From the NCBI RefSeq assembly GCF_009604455.1, contig NZ_WEGL01000001.1, positions 558,001 through 622,000 on the forward strand: a stretch of DNA of 64,000 nucleotides, written 5' to 3'. Both the position numbers and the translations under genes were made by a program. The stretch comes from Streptomyces sp. RB17 (lineage in GTDB: Bacteria; Actinomycetota; Actinomycetes; Streptomycetales; Streptomycetaceae). Position 1 is the stretch's first letter. The number at the start of each line of letters is the position of its first letter. This document shows, piece after piece, positions 45,395-53,106 of this stretch. The notes beneath the pieces are model-generated. The model ran no database searches, was not told the DNA's origin, and was given only the letters and a program-made list of their open reading frames with translations.

Positions 45395-46038
45395 CCACCA
45401 CCGACGCCATACAGCAGCTGGTCGACAACGAGCAGGTCGACCCCTCGTTCGCAGCGTTTGCCCGCACCGTCCTGCGCGTCTACGGAATCCACTCCGGCAC
45501 CGCGCCCCACCCCCCGGCCATCGAGGGCGCGCAGCTCGACCTCACCGCAGAGTTCACCCAGGAGATAGGCGAACAGGACGCCATCGACGCCGACTGGCTC
45601 ATCTGGTGGCTCGGCCGCACCAGCCGCGACAGCAAACCGCGCCTGCTCTGGGAAGCGTTCACCAGCGGCAAGCTCTCGACCGACACCCTGCTCGCTGTAC
45701 TCCCGGCGACATGGCGCGTGTCCGACACGCTGCAGCTGCCGCCCTCACAGTGGCTCGCCCTGTTCAGGGCAACCGGCTACACCGAGGACGGCCGCCCCTG
45801 GTACCGGCCCCCGCAGCCCGTCGAGCTGTGGCGAGGCGCCACCGGCGACCACCGAACCGGGCCCTACTGGACCGTCGACCGCGCATACGCCGAACACATC
45901 ATGACCAGGCGCGCCGGCCGGACTCGGCTATGGCACACGGTCGCCGAACCCTGGCGCCTGCTCGCCCACTTCTCCGCCCCGACCGGAGACGAGTACGTCG
46001 TCGACACCTACGGACTGCCCATCACCCCCGTCGGCTGA
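45391..46038 (+). CDS. ADP-ribosyltransferase-like protein
   Basis: Protein of 215 residues. The N-terminal 135 are helical and unassigned. The C-terminal 75 carry a pattern resembling R-S-E class ADP-ribosyltransferase folds: ELWRGATG (Arg motif), GPYWTVDRAYAEHI (Ser/Thr motif region) and GDEYVVDTYG (acidic motif). Many actinophage proteins share the EDEYVVDP-like end (from memory). If active, it could modify host or phage proteins. ATG overlaps the previous stop (ATGA). The call rests on short motifs only. Confidence 0.55.
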   Translation: MTTTDAIQQLVDNEQVDPSFAAFARTVLRVYGIHSGTAPHPPAIEGAQLDLTAEFTQEIGEQDAIDADWLIWWLGRTSRDSKPRLLWEAFTSGKLSTDTLLAVLPATWRVSDTLQLPPSQWLALFRATGYTEDGRPWYRPPQPVELWRGATGDHRTGPYWTVDRAYAEHIMTRRAGRTRLWHTVAEPWRLLAHFSAPTGDEYVVDTYGLPITPVG

Positions 46039-46052
46039 ACAGGAGAAACCCC

Positions 46053-46235
46053 ATGTACGAAACCGAAGAGGCCAAGCGCGCGGCCCGCGCCGCCGTCGCC
46101 GAAGCGCTCGCCACCGAGGACGTCAACCCGTTCGAGCCCACGCCGGACGGCTACTACGCCCGGCCCGAAGTCACCCACGACGAAGTCCGCGCCGCCCTCG
46201 CCAAGGTCGGCATCTACCCGCCCACCCGCTTCTAA
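46053..46235 (+). CDS. Small acidic hypothetical protein (60 aa)
   Basis: MYETEEAKRAARAAVAEALA, then a short Pro-rich C-terminus ending PPTRF. AGGAG lies 7 nt upstream. Followed closely by the next gene with its own AGGAG. Function unknown. Confidence 0.65.
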   Translation: MYETEEAKRAARAAVAEALATEDVNPFEPTPDGYYARPEVTHDEVRAALAKVGIYPPTRF

Positions 46236-46250
46236 CCCACAGGAGAAATC

Positions 46251-46967
46251 ATGCTCTACGACCCCATTCAGCAGCTCAACGACAGCGGCACCACCGCCCT
46301 CGCCGGCAACGCCCGCTTCGGCTACCACACCATGCCCGACGAGTTCCTCGAGCACTACGCGGCTGCCGAGGAATACCTCGAAGCCCACCGCGACGGGCGC
46401 AACCAGATCCACCTCAACGCCAAGCAGCAGCTCGAAGTCGAACCCATGGCCAACAAGGCGATCGGCTTCCTGGCCTGGGGCGGCGCCGACCAGGTCATCA
46501 CCGAACACCTGCAGCCCGCTCTCGCCGAACTCCTCGACCAGGTGCGAGCCGACCGCAAGACCGCAGCCAGGTACGCCATGCAGGAATCGCCGAGCATCAA
46601 CATGCTGGAAGAGGACGAGGACGTGCGCGCCGCCATCGTCCGCCTGCACAGTCTCGTGCCCCGCTACGGCGCCCTGCGCGCCAGCTGGGAGATCTGCCGG
46701 CGCCGCGCCATGCGTGAGACCGCCGACCCGCTGCAGCTGCTCAGCCCGCTCGCCGAAGTCGGCAACCTCCCCGACCTGTTCAGCGACTGGGAGAAGGCGC
46801 GGCACGGCGCGGCGCCGTGGCCGTGGCACTCCCACGTCCTGCACATCAAGCTCGGCTGGCTCCTCGACAACGGCGGGAAGATCTGGCTGCCGACCTGCGC
46901 CCAGCAGGACGAGGCCTACCACCGCTACCACCCGCAGGCCATGACGTCCCGACCGCGGGTCGCCTGA
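46251..46967 (+). CDS. Hypothetical protein (238 aa)
   Basis: Soluble, mostly helical protein. Opening MLYDPIQQLNDSGTTALAGN, a central segment DEDVRAAIVRLHSLVPRYGA and a Trp-rich end (PWPWHSHVLHIKLGWLLDNG). No catalytic motif recognised. AGGAG 5 nt before ATG. Last gene of the rightward replication operon. Confidence 0.7.
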   Translation: MLYDPIQQLNDSGTTALAGNARFGYHTMPDEFLEHYAAAEEYLEAHRDGRNQIHLNAKQQLEVEPMANKAIGFLAWGGADQVITEHLQPALAELLDQVRADRKTAARYAMQESPSINMLEEDEDVRAAIVRLHSLVPRYGALRASWEICRRRAMRETADPLQLLSPLAEVGNLPDLFSDWEKARHGAAPWPWHSHVLHIKLGWLLDNGGKIWLPTCAQQDEAYHRYHPQAMTSRPRVA

Positions 46968-47158
46968 CACCCACAGACCGGCGGCCGGCGCGGGGCCCTA
47001 CTCCTCCTCTGCGCCGGCCGCCACCACGGCAGACCAGGCAAGGCCAGGCAGGCAAGGCACAACACGATGCGCATCAGCACGCGCTCATCGTCTTCTCATC
47101 CTCGGTCTCGACCTCGATCGGTCGAGGCCGAGCACAACAGGCAAGGCAGGAGGCACCG

Positions 47159-47551
47159 ATGCCACGACGACCAGGCTGGAGAGTGTGCACCGTCCCCGGC
47201 TGCCCAGAGCTCACCGACCAAGGCGGACGCTGCCCCGAGCACCGACGCGAAGCAGAGCAGAAGCGCGGCAGCGCCAGGCAGCGCGGCTACGGCGGCCGCG
47301 GCTGGCAGTCGGTGCGGCGCCTCGTCCTCGACCGCGACCCGCAGTGCGTGTGCACCGACCAGGCGCACGGGCATGGCGAGCGATGCGGCCAGCCGTCGAC
47401 CGTCGCCGACCACCACCCCGACGAACGCCGGGACCTGGTGGCTGCCGGCGTGCCCGACCCGGACGCGCCGCACCGGCTCCGCGGCATCTGCCGCGGCTGC
47501 CACTCACGGAAGACAGGCACGACGACCCCGGGCGGCTGGGCAGCGTCGTGA
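47159..47551 (+). CDS. HNH endonuclease
   Basis: Protein of 130 residues. Zinc-type CTVPGCPELTDQGGRCPEH at the N-terminus, then the HNH core VADHHPDERRDL and LRGICRGCHSRKTG, the form found beside phage terminase genes (D-H-H, CxxCHxxKT). GCAGGAGG precedes the ATG. It lies 158 nt upstream of the TerS-like gene, the arrangement of HK97-type phage packaging modules, where HNH proteins assist genome cutting. Confidence 0.88.
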   Translation: MPRRPGWRVCTVPGCPELTDQGGRCPEHRREAEQKRGSARQRGYGGRGWQSVRRLVLDRDPQCVCTDQAHGHGERCGQPSTVADHHPDERRDLVAAGVPDPDAPHRLRGICRGCHSRKTGTTTPGGWAAS

Positions 47552-47709
47552 CCAGCAGTGACGGCCGCAGCGTCACCACCCACCGGGGGGAAGGTCCAGG
47601 ACGCCAGGATTTTGACCGACGGGGAGGTGTGTCGCTGGTCGCGATCCCAGATAGACCAAACCGGTTTCCGGTCCATAGTTGATCAGTAACTGAAAGTGAG
47701 GTGTCTCGG

Positions 47710-48120
47710 ATGCCCGGACCCCTGCCGAATCCTGGGAAAGACCGCTCCCGGTACACCGCGAGCCGCAGCAGTGAGCGGGCCGGCGGGAACCGCCGCCGGA
47801 TCGTTCTGCCGCCCGTGTGTACCGACCCCGTGCCCGATCTGCCGCCTGGCCGTGCCTGGTCGGATGCCGAGCGGGAGATGTGGGAGATGCTGTGGGAGGG
47901 CCCGCAGGCCAACGAGTGGGACGACTCGTTCATCATGGCCGTGGCCCTGTACGTCTCGTACACGTTCGCCGTACTGGCTGGGCAGGCTGCGGCCTGGCAT
48001 GCGCAGGAAGCGCGGCACCTGGGCGACCGGTTGGGGCTCACGCCGCAGGGCATGGCGGCGCTGGGTTGGCAGCTGCCGCCTTCGGCGCCGGCCCCTGTGG
48101 TGCCTCTCAGGGGGGCATGA
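47710..48120 (+). CDS. Phage terminase small-subunit-like protein
   Basis: Protein of 136 residues, MPGPLPNPGKDRSRYTASRS then WSDAEREMWEMLWEGPQANE and a helical region with alternating Trp/Ala. The MPGPxPxP opening with a basic segment and a W..P.A.EW block resembles actinophage TerS proteins. No large terminase follows. ATG 47710 is chosen over GTG 47701. Its stop overlaps the next ATG. In satellites a private TerS redirects helper packaging; that role is inferred here. Confidence 0.6.
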   Translation: MPGPLPNPGKDRSRYTASRSSERAGGNRRRIVLPPVCTDPVPDLPPGRAWSDAEREMWEMLWEGPQANEWDDSFIMAVALYVSYTFAVLAGQAAAWHAQEARHLGDRLGLTPQGMAALGWQLPPSAPAPVVPLRGA

Positions 48121-48416
48121 TGGTCTCGGCCCGCCGTGCGGCCCGCGCGGGCCTGGATCGGCCGCCGGAGCAGGACGAGGACGGCGTACCGGAGTGGGTA
48201 TGGGGCCGGGAGTTCATGGCCCGCAACTGGGCGCGCGACCACGACGGCCAGCTCGAGGGCCGCTACGAGGCGATCCTGGAATGGCGACAGAAGCGGGATG
48301 CGTGGCTGCGGGAGCACGGCCTGGTCGTGCGCGGCATGGCCGGCCTGGACTATGAGGAGTTCAAGCGGATCGAGCAGACGGAGCCTCACCGGATCCTGCG
48401 TGGGGTCAGGGCCTGA
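48117..48416 (+). CDS. Hypothetical protein coupled to TerS-like gene (99 aa)
   Basis: Charged, helical protein (VWGREFMARNWARDHDGQLE, GRYEAILEWRQKRDAWLREH). ATGA overlap with the preceding stop and GGGGGG just before. Coupling suggests a shared role with the TerS-like protein. Confidence 0.65.
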   Translation: MMVSARRAARAGLDRPPEQDEDGVPEWVWGREFMARNWARDHDGQLEGRYEAILEWRQKRDAWLREHGLVVRGMAGLDYEEFKRIEQTEPHRILRGVRA

Positions 48417-48432
48417 CAGGACGGGTAGAACG

Positions 48433-48957
48433 TCAGCGCTCAGCCTGGCGGGCGTATAGCGCTCGGACACGCGCCGAGAGGGCGTCGGAGGCGTCGCTGA
48501 CGGCCCGGTTCACCGCGAGGTAGTCGACTGCCTGTCCGCCGATGGCGCGGGTAGCTGCGTCCTCGATTGTTTTGGTGGCTTGTCGGACCGATGCCCGGAC
48601 GGTGTCGTCGAGGATGAAGCCGACGTTCCCGTTGAGACCGAGCTCGCAGGCATTCAGTGCTTCGTTTGCCACCTCCAGGGCGTGGCGACGCGCGGCACTG
48701 TCCCGTCCATCGGAAGAGTCGGCTTCCGCGGCCGCATTGGTGAAGTCCAGGAACTTCTCGCGGTAGTCGTGCAACTTCTGGTTCGTCGCCATGAGGTGCT
48801 CGAGTTCGAACTCGGCTCGCCGTTGTTCAGCAGCGTCCGCTGCGTCAGCAGCCTTGTCCTTGCGCTGCCGCCGATACGCGAGCCAACCATTCAGCTGCGT
48901 TGCCAGGCCGCCCAGGAAGAACGCCGCGATCCCCCACCAGAACTTCCACCCCTCCAT
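48433..48957 (-). CDS. Membrane-anchored helical protein
   Basis: Protein of 174 residues: N-terminal membrane helix (WKFWWGIAAFFLGGLATQLN), basic stop-transfer YRRQRK, then Ala/Glu-rich coiled coil (ADAAEQRRAEFELEHLMATN). ATG 48957 is placed at the membrane helix. Possible cargo or entry-exclusion protein; no family known to me. Confidence 0.65.
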   Translation of the reverse strand: MEGWKFWWGIAAFFLGGLATQLNGWLAYRRQRKDKAADAADAAEQRRAEFELEHLMATNQKLHDYREKFLDFTNAAAEADSSDGRDSAARRHALEVANEALNACELGLNGNVGFILDDTVRASVRQATKTIEDAATRAIGGQAVDYLAVNRAVSDASDALSARVRALYARQAER

Positions 48958-48977
48958 GCGCGAAGTGTAGGGAAACG

Positions 48978-49016
48978 CGAAAGGCCCCCGTCCTCGAGAC
49001 CCGAGGCGGGGGCCGT
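48978..49016. terminator. Hairpin, copy 1 of a duplicated terminator
   Basis: Stem GGCCCCC/GGGGGCC (48983-48989 with 49008-49014) plus inner CCTCG/CGAGG. The left 20 nt and right 14 nt are identical to the hairpin at 49585-49623. It lies between two divergent genes, upstream of both, so it may insulate. Confidence 0.7.
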
Positions 49017-49125
49017 TGCTTGGGACCGACTGAGCGGGGTCACAGTCCGGCAATACGCGCCCGCCCTCCGTGTGCAGGTGCCACTCTGTTCCCGCACTTC
49101 GCACAGCCGAGGAAGAGGGGGGCCC

Positions 49126-49572
49126 GTGCGCCGCACCATCCTGCCCATCGCCGCCATCCTGCTGACCGCCGCGTGTAGTTCCGGAGGATCGGACACCGCG
49201 TCGAAGCCGGCGCATACGTCGACCCCGCGGGCCACACGGAGCAGCCATTCCGCCGCACCCGAGCCCAGCGCATCCCACGTGGCCAAGCCGAAGCCGAAGC
49301 CCAAGCCGTCGCGCTCGAAGGGCTGCGGGCCTGAGCGGGACGTCATCGTCTGGTACAAGACGCCTGGCGCCCCCAACAGCGCCCAGGTCATCGGGAACTA
49401 CAACGTGACCTCTTGCCAGACCACGTTCGACGAGCTGCAGCAGGATTCGCCGACCGGGGATGGCTACTGCACGGAGGCAGCGTGGGCGAGCGACAACCCC
49501 GGCTACAACGCTGATGCCGACTCGCCCAAGCGGCTGAAGAACGTACAGGTCTCGGTCGGACCCGCCTGCTGA
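49126..49572 (+). CDS. Secreted lipoprotein (148 aa)
   Basis: Signal sequence VRRTILPIAAILLTAACSS with a lipobox-like LTAAC, then a Ser/Thr/Ala/Pro linker with KPKPKPKP, and a 75-residue C-terminal domain with four Cys (GCGPE, VTSCQTT, GYCTEA, GPAC) likely forming disulfides. GTG 49126 has GGAAGAGGGGGG upstream. It is flanked on both sides by copies of the same hairpin, like a self-contained cargo gene. Surface location could mean exclusion or phage receptor masking (speculation). Confidence 0.75.
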   Translation: MRRTILPIAAILLTAACSSGGSDTASKPAHTSTPRATRSSHSAAPEPSASHVAKPKPKPKPSRSKGCGPERDVIVWYKTPGAPNSAQVIGNYNVTSCQTTFDELQQDSPTGDGYCTEAAWASDNPGYNADADSPKRLKNVQVSVGPAC

Positions 49573-49584
49573 CCCCCGAAAACA

Positions 49585-49623
49585 CGAAAGGCCCCCGTCC
49601 TCGATGAACGAGGCGGGGGCCGT
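49585..49623. terminator. Hairpin, copy 2 of a duplicated terminator
   Basis: Same 20-nt left and 14-nt right halves as the copy 607 bp upstream; only the 5-nt loop differs. It ends the lipoprotein gene and faces the convergent membrane-protein gene. Confidence 0.75.
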
Positions 49624-49656
49624 CTGGCTTCGGGCTGGGCCAGTGTGGCGGGGGTT

Positions 49657-50034
49657 CTAAGGCGCGACGGCGGGTGCTCCGGGAGGCGGCGTCGTCCAGT
49701 CGTCGAAGTAGCCGAGGATCTGACCGCATGGCGTCCAGCGGTCGCGGGGGACGATTCCGCGGGCGTCGGCGTCGGTACAGGCGGTCGGGGTGGGGATGTC
49801 GTTCAGTTCGTTGTCGATGACGTCGTCGGGGACGTCGGTGGCCAGCGGCGAGGGGCCGAAGGTTTCGGTGACCGTGACAGTCGGCGCGGGCCGGGGCTCG
49901 TCGTCAGGGCCGAAGAGGCTGGAGATGAAGTTGATGCCGCCGAGGAACATCACGATGGCGCAGGCGGCGAGGAATATCCACCAGATGGCGACGAGCAGGC
50001 TCGGCTCGTTGGATGAAGACCGTCGTGAGGGCAC
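49657..50034 (-). CDS. Membrane protein (125 aa)
   Basis: One membrane helix near the N-terminus (LLVAIWWIFLAACAIVMFLG), then an acidic Pro/Thr-rich region outside and two Cys (TACTDAD, TPCGQIL) probably disulfide-bonded. Same strand as and downstream of traB. Unknown function; may belong to the transfer region. Confidence 0.65.
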   Translation of the reverse strand: MPSRRSSSNEPSLLVAIWWIFLAACAIVMFLGGINFISSLFGPDDEPRPAPTVTVTETFGPSPLATDVPDDVIDNELNDIPTPTACTDADARGIVPRDRWTPCGQILGYFDDWTTPPPGAPAVAP

Positions 50035-50049
50035 GGCTCATCTTCCCGT

Positions 50050-50274
50050 TCAGCGGGTGCCGGCGTCATGGGTTCGGCGCCATGCGTTGTGGGCACGCCG
50101 GCCGACGCGCAGTCTGAGCTTGCGGCCGTGGCAGCGCGGGCACGTCCGCGGCTTGCCGAACCGCTCTATCTGGCCCAGGCCGCGGCACTTCCGGCACGGG
50201 GCGAACGGCTTAGCCCAGCACAACACGGCGTAACCACCGGCCCACAGCAGCGTCGCGGCCATCGCAGTCAGCAT
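50050..50274 (-). CDS. Small membrane zinc-ribbon protein (74 aa)
   Basis: N-terminal hydrophobic segment (AATLLWAGGYAVLCW) followed by two CxxC pairs of DnaJ-type (CRKCRGLGQ, CPRCHGRK) and a basic tail. The stop is 15 nt before the next leftward gene. It is downstream of traB, across the palindrome cluster. Confidence 0.7.
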   Translation of the reverse strand: MLTAMAATLLWAGGYAVLCWAKPFAPCRKCRGLGQIERFGKPRTCPRCHGRKLRLRVGRRAHNAWRRTHDAGTR

Positions 50275-50328
50275 GAGGTCTCTCCCCCTTCGATCCGGGC
50301 GTTTCCCGGGGTTTCAGCGGCGCCCCTG

Positions 50329-50413
50329 CTAGGCGCTAGGCGCCTGCTCAAGGGCCGGATTCGGTGCTAGCGGGGCTGCTAGGCCTAGCAGGGCTGTCTG
50401 CTAGGCCTAGCAG
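50329..50413. promoter_or_regulatory. CTAG-rich palindrome cluster, candidate clt/TRS transfer locus
   Basis: Seven CTAG tetramers in 82 bp, a rare tetramer in this genome. Two perfect 16-bp palindromes CTGCTAGGCCTAGCAG (50376-50391, 50398-50413) are 22 bp apart, preceded by GCTAGGCGCTAGG and GCTAGC. It lies just downstream of the traB stop, where AICE and Streptomyces plasmid clt loci bind TraB. It could alternatively be a terminator. Confidence 0.5.
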
Positions 50414-50424
50414 CGGTCCGAGGG

Positions 50425-52515
50425 TCAGGCGGCGAGCCTGTCGGCCTCACGGCGCGTGACGGCGGCGACCACATCGGCGCGGCGGAAGCCTCGACGGGTG
50501 GCCTTCTCCCCGTCGTCGGTCTCGCCCCACACATCGCGGATGGTGACGCCCCACGGCTTCAGCGCCGTCGTCACGTTGGCGGCCGTCCAGCCGTCGTACA
50601 CGTCCGGGCGGAGCTCGGCGAGACGGCCGGCCACCCGCTCGTTCCACACCTGCTCTTCGCTGGCGGCGACCACCTTCAGGACGTCGCCGAGGACGTCCAT
50701 GCCGACCGTGGCGGCCGGGCCCTCGCCGAGGGCGTGACCGGTGATGTTGCCGTACTCCTCGCGCATCTTCCGGGCACGGGCAACAACCAGCTCGGCCTTG
50801 GGCGCGTCGACGAACGCGGACGCGACGATGCGCGGGTCGTCGCCCTCACCGGCCATGTAGCAGATGCCCAGGTCACGGCGGCTGAACATGGTGGCGCGAA
50901 TGCCGGACTTGTAGGCGCCGGTGCTGAGAACCATGTCGTTGGCCTGGTGGCCCATGACCTTCAGGCAGAACCGCAGGACGGCGTTGGCGGAGATGCCCGG
51001 CGGGAGGCTCTTGGCGTCGGGGCGCTGCGTGGCGTACATGCCCACGATGCCCAGCGCCGGCCCGCGCTTGGTGATGTCGGTGCAGATGCTCTCCAGCTCG
51101 GCGCCGTACTTCTCGTGCTCGAACAGCACCTGGCATTCGTCGATGCCGATGACGATGGGGTGCAGGCCAAGGCTCTTGTCGTCGGCGAGGGCCGGGGTGA
51201 CCTTCGACTCGGGGCAGCGCGAGCGGGGCAGGGACTTGATGACCTTCGCCCGGCGCCGCAGCTCCTCCTTGATCTCACGGAGGGCGTGAAGGATGTACTC
51301 GATGTCCTCGTCTTCCTCGCCCGCCCGGTAGCGGTGGGCGACCGGTTCGAGGGCGCCCAGGTCGCCTGTGCCCTTCAGGTCGAAGGCCAGCAGCCATGCC
51401 CGCGGGTCGAGGGCGCCGATGAGCATCAGCAGCCTGAGCAGGAACGTCTTGCCCATGCGGGGGATGGAGCCGATGACGATGGACGCGAACATCAGCGTCA
51501 CCTCGACCCAGCGCATCCGCTGGTCGTTGCCGAACACGACGGGGCGGAACAGGTCGACGCGTCCGTCCTTCAGCAGCGGCCAGGCCGGCTTCGTCGTCTC
51601 GTTCATGGGCCGGTCGCCGACCCACAGCACCAGGCGGCCTTCGTGCTCGTCGGGATCGCCGGACGGCCACACGCAGCCGACCTTGCGGCGCAGCCCCGAG
51701 GCCAGGGCCTCACGCTTCTCCATGACGTCGTCCGGAGTGACGCCGTAAGGCAGGTCGAGGTCGGCCCGGTAGCCGGGCCCGTCACGCGTGATTTCGCTGG
51801 TGAAGCGCATCCCGTCCATGGCGCCGCCCTTCTTGATGGCAGCCGAGATCTTCGGGTTGCCGATGGCGTCCAGGGCGCGCAGCACGATCGTGCCGGTCAG
51901 TTTCTGCAGCTCGGTGCGCATCACCGCGGGACCGATGACCGGGGCGTCCGGCTGCTGGCCGAAGTAGCCGAGGGTCAGCACCCCGCCGGCCGCGAACACC
52001 CACAGGTACGCCGGGGCCATGACGTACAGCCACAGGGCGAAGCCGACGCCGAACACGCAGGCCACGACCGTCACCAGGCCGCGCAGGCGGACGCGGTTGC
52101 CGCGCAGCCGGGCCAGGTGCAGGTACTCCTCGACGTCCTCGGTGCGTACCGCGTGGTCGCGCAGCGGTGCGGCCTCCCGGTCCCACAACCAGCGATTGGT
52201 CGAGGCGATGAACCGGCAGGCGCCGCGCGGGGACATTGAGGCCAGCTGAAGCCCGTACCAGGGCAGGCGCGCGCCGTGGTACATCGAGGCGTATCCGAGA
52301 CGGCTGGCCGTGTGCTTGGCGGCCGTAGCGAACTCGGTGCTGTCCTTCAGCCAGGCAGGCAGTATCGGCTTGCGCTTCTCCTCGGTGACGCCGGGAGCGG
52401 GCAGGTTCGGGTTGTCGACAGGTTCGGGCGCCGCCGGCTGCTCGGGGGTGAACTTCAGCAGGGACACCTGCGGTTCGACGTGCCCGTTTACCTGCTCCGG
52501 GACGGTGTCGGTCAT
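50425..52515 (-). CDS. FtsK/SpoIIIE-type conjugative DNA translocase (TraB)
   Basis: Single-protein conjugation motor of mycelial actinobacteria: a hexameric ATPase moving double-stranded DNA between hyphae. It is 696 residues. A cytoplasmic N-terminus precedes two membrane helices (LRGLVTVVACVFGVGFALWL, APAYLWVFAAGGVLTLGYFG; about 160-205). The ATPase has Walker A GSIPRMGKTF (about 347) and Walker B IVIGIDECQVLF (about 452), and ATQRPDAKSLP resembles the FtsK sensor motif. A C-terminal winged helix (NERVAGRLAELRPDVYDGWT) should bind the TRS repeats. ATG 52515 is chosen because GGAG lies upstream and homologues begin here. Last large gene of the leftward transfer operon. Confidence 0.92.
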   Translation of the reverse strand: MTDTVPEQVNGHVEPQVSLLKFTPEQPAAPEPVDNPNLPAPGVTEEKRKPILPAWLKDSTEFATAAKHTASRLGYASMYHGARLPWYGLQLASMSPRGACRFIASTNRWLWDREAAPLRDHAVRTEDVEEYLHLARLRGNRVRLRGLVTVVACVFGVGFALWLYVMAPAYLWVFAAGGVLTLGYFGQQPDAPVIGPAVMRTELQKLTGTIVLRALDAIGNPKISAAIKKGGAMDGMRFTSEITRDGPGYRADLDLPYGVTPDDVMEKREALASGLRRKVGCVWPSGDPDEHEGRLVLWVGDRPMNETTKPAWPLLKDGRVDLFRPVVFGNDQRMRWVEVTLMFASIVIGSIPRMGKTFLLRLLMLIGALDPRAWLLAFDLKGTGDLGALEPVAHRYRAGEEDEDIEYILHALREIKEELRRRAKVIKSLPRSRCPESKVTPALADDKSLGLHPIVIGIDECQVLFEHEKYGAELESICTDITKRGPALGIVGMYATQRPDAKSLPPGISANAVLRFCLKVMGHQANDMVLSTGAYKSGIRATMFSRRDLGICYMAGEGDDPRIVASAFVDAPKAELVVARARKMREEYGNITGHALGEGPAATVGMDVLGDVLKVVAASEEQVWNERVAGRLAELRPDVYDGWTAANVTTALKPWGVTIRDVWGETDDGEKATRRGFRRADVVAAVTRREADRLAA

Positions 52516-52603
52516 GATGTGATCTCCAGTTGCTCTAGCTGTGTGACTGGGAGCACGGGGCGGCCGGTTGCCTTGCCTGGGTGACGGCCGCCCCGTGGCG
52601 TAG

Positions 52604-52795
52604 CTACTTCTTGCGGCCCTTGGCTCGGGCGTTCTCGCGGGCCTCAGCGGCGGCGATGATCCGGTCGGCTTCGCGTTCCCAGCGGGCCGCCTCACGGTGG
52701 CTGCGGGCCCTCAAGACCTTGTGGCCGCACCGGATGACCTTGGCGATCTCCCACGGGGTCAGGGCGTCGTGCTTGCTGGCGGGCTGCATGGTCAC
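52604..52795 (-). CDS. Small basic helical protein (63 aa)
   Basis: MTMQPASKHDALTPWEIAKV followed by a charged Arg/Ala/Glu helix ending KGRKK. GTG start overlaps the upstream stop (GTGA). It belongs to the tra operon; function unknown. Confidence 0.65.
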   Translation of the reverse strand: MTMQPASKHDALTPWEIAKVIRCGHKVLRARSHREAARWEREADRIIAAAEARENARAKGRKK

Positions 52796-53106
52796 TTCCC
52801 TTTCTCGTAGTCGCGCCAGATGGATCGCAGGACGAGCACGCAGACCGTTGCGGACACGGCGCCGACCGTGACGGCGATCGCCAGGAGCGCCGCGGCCATG
52901 GCCAGGAACGACAGGGCCACCGCTCCGCCGATGCCCGCGGCCACGTACAGGCCGATAGGCCGGGACACCGGCATGGGCGCCGGCTGCTGCGGCTGCTGCT
53001 GGTTGAGCAGCTGCTGCGCGGCGAGGATCGCCAGGATCTGCTGGGTCATCTGGCTGTTGTCGGCGGCCTCGACGGCGTCGCGGGCGGCCTTCTCCAGGTT
53101 GCTCAC
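52792..53106 (-). CDS. Small membrane protein of the transfer operon (Spd-like)
   Basis: Protein of 104 residues: helical N-terminus, Gln/Pro stretch (QQLLNQQQPQQPAPMP), then two membrane helices (GLYVAAGIGGAVALSFLAMA, AVTVGAVSATVCVLVLRSI). GTG 53106 overlaps the upstream stop (GTGA). Resembles the spread proteins that help plasmid DNA move along hyphae; identity inferred from context. Confidence 0.65.
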   Translation of the reverse strand: MSNLEKAARDAVEAADNSQMTQQILAILAAQQLLNQQQPQQPAPMPVSRPIGLYVAAGIGGAVALSFLAMAAALLAIAVTVGAVSATVCVLVLRSIWRDYEKGK

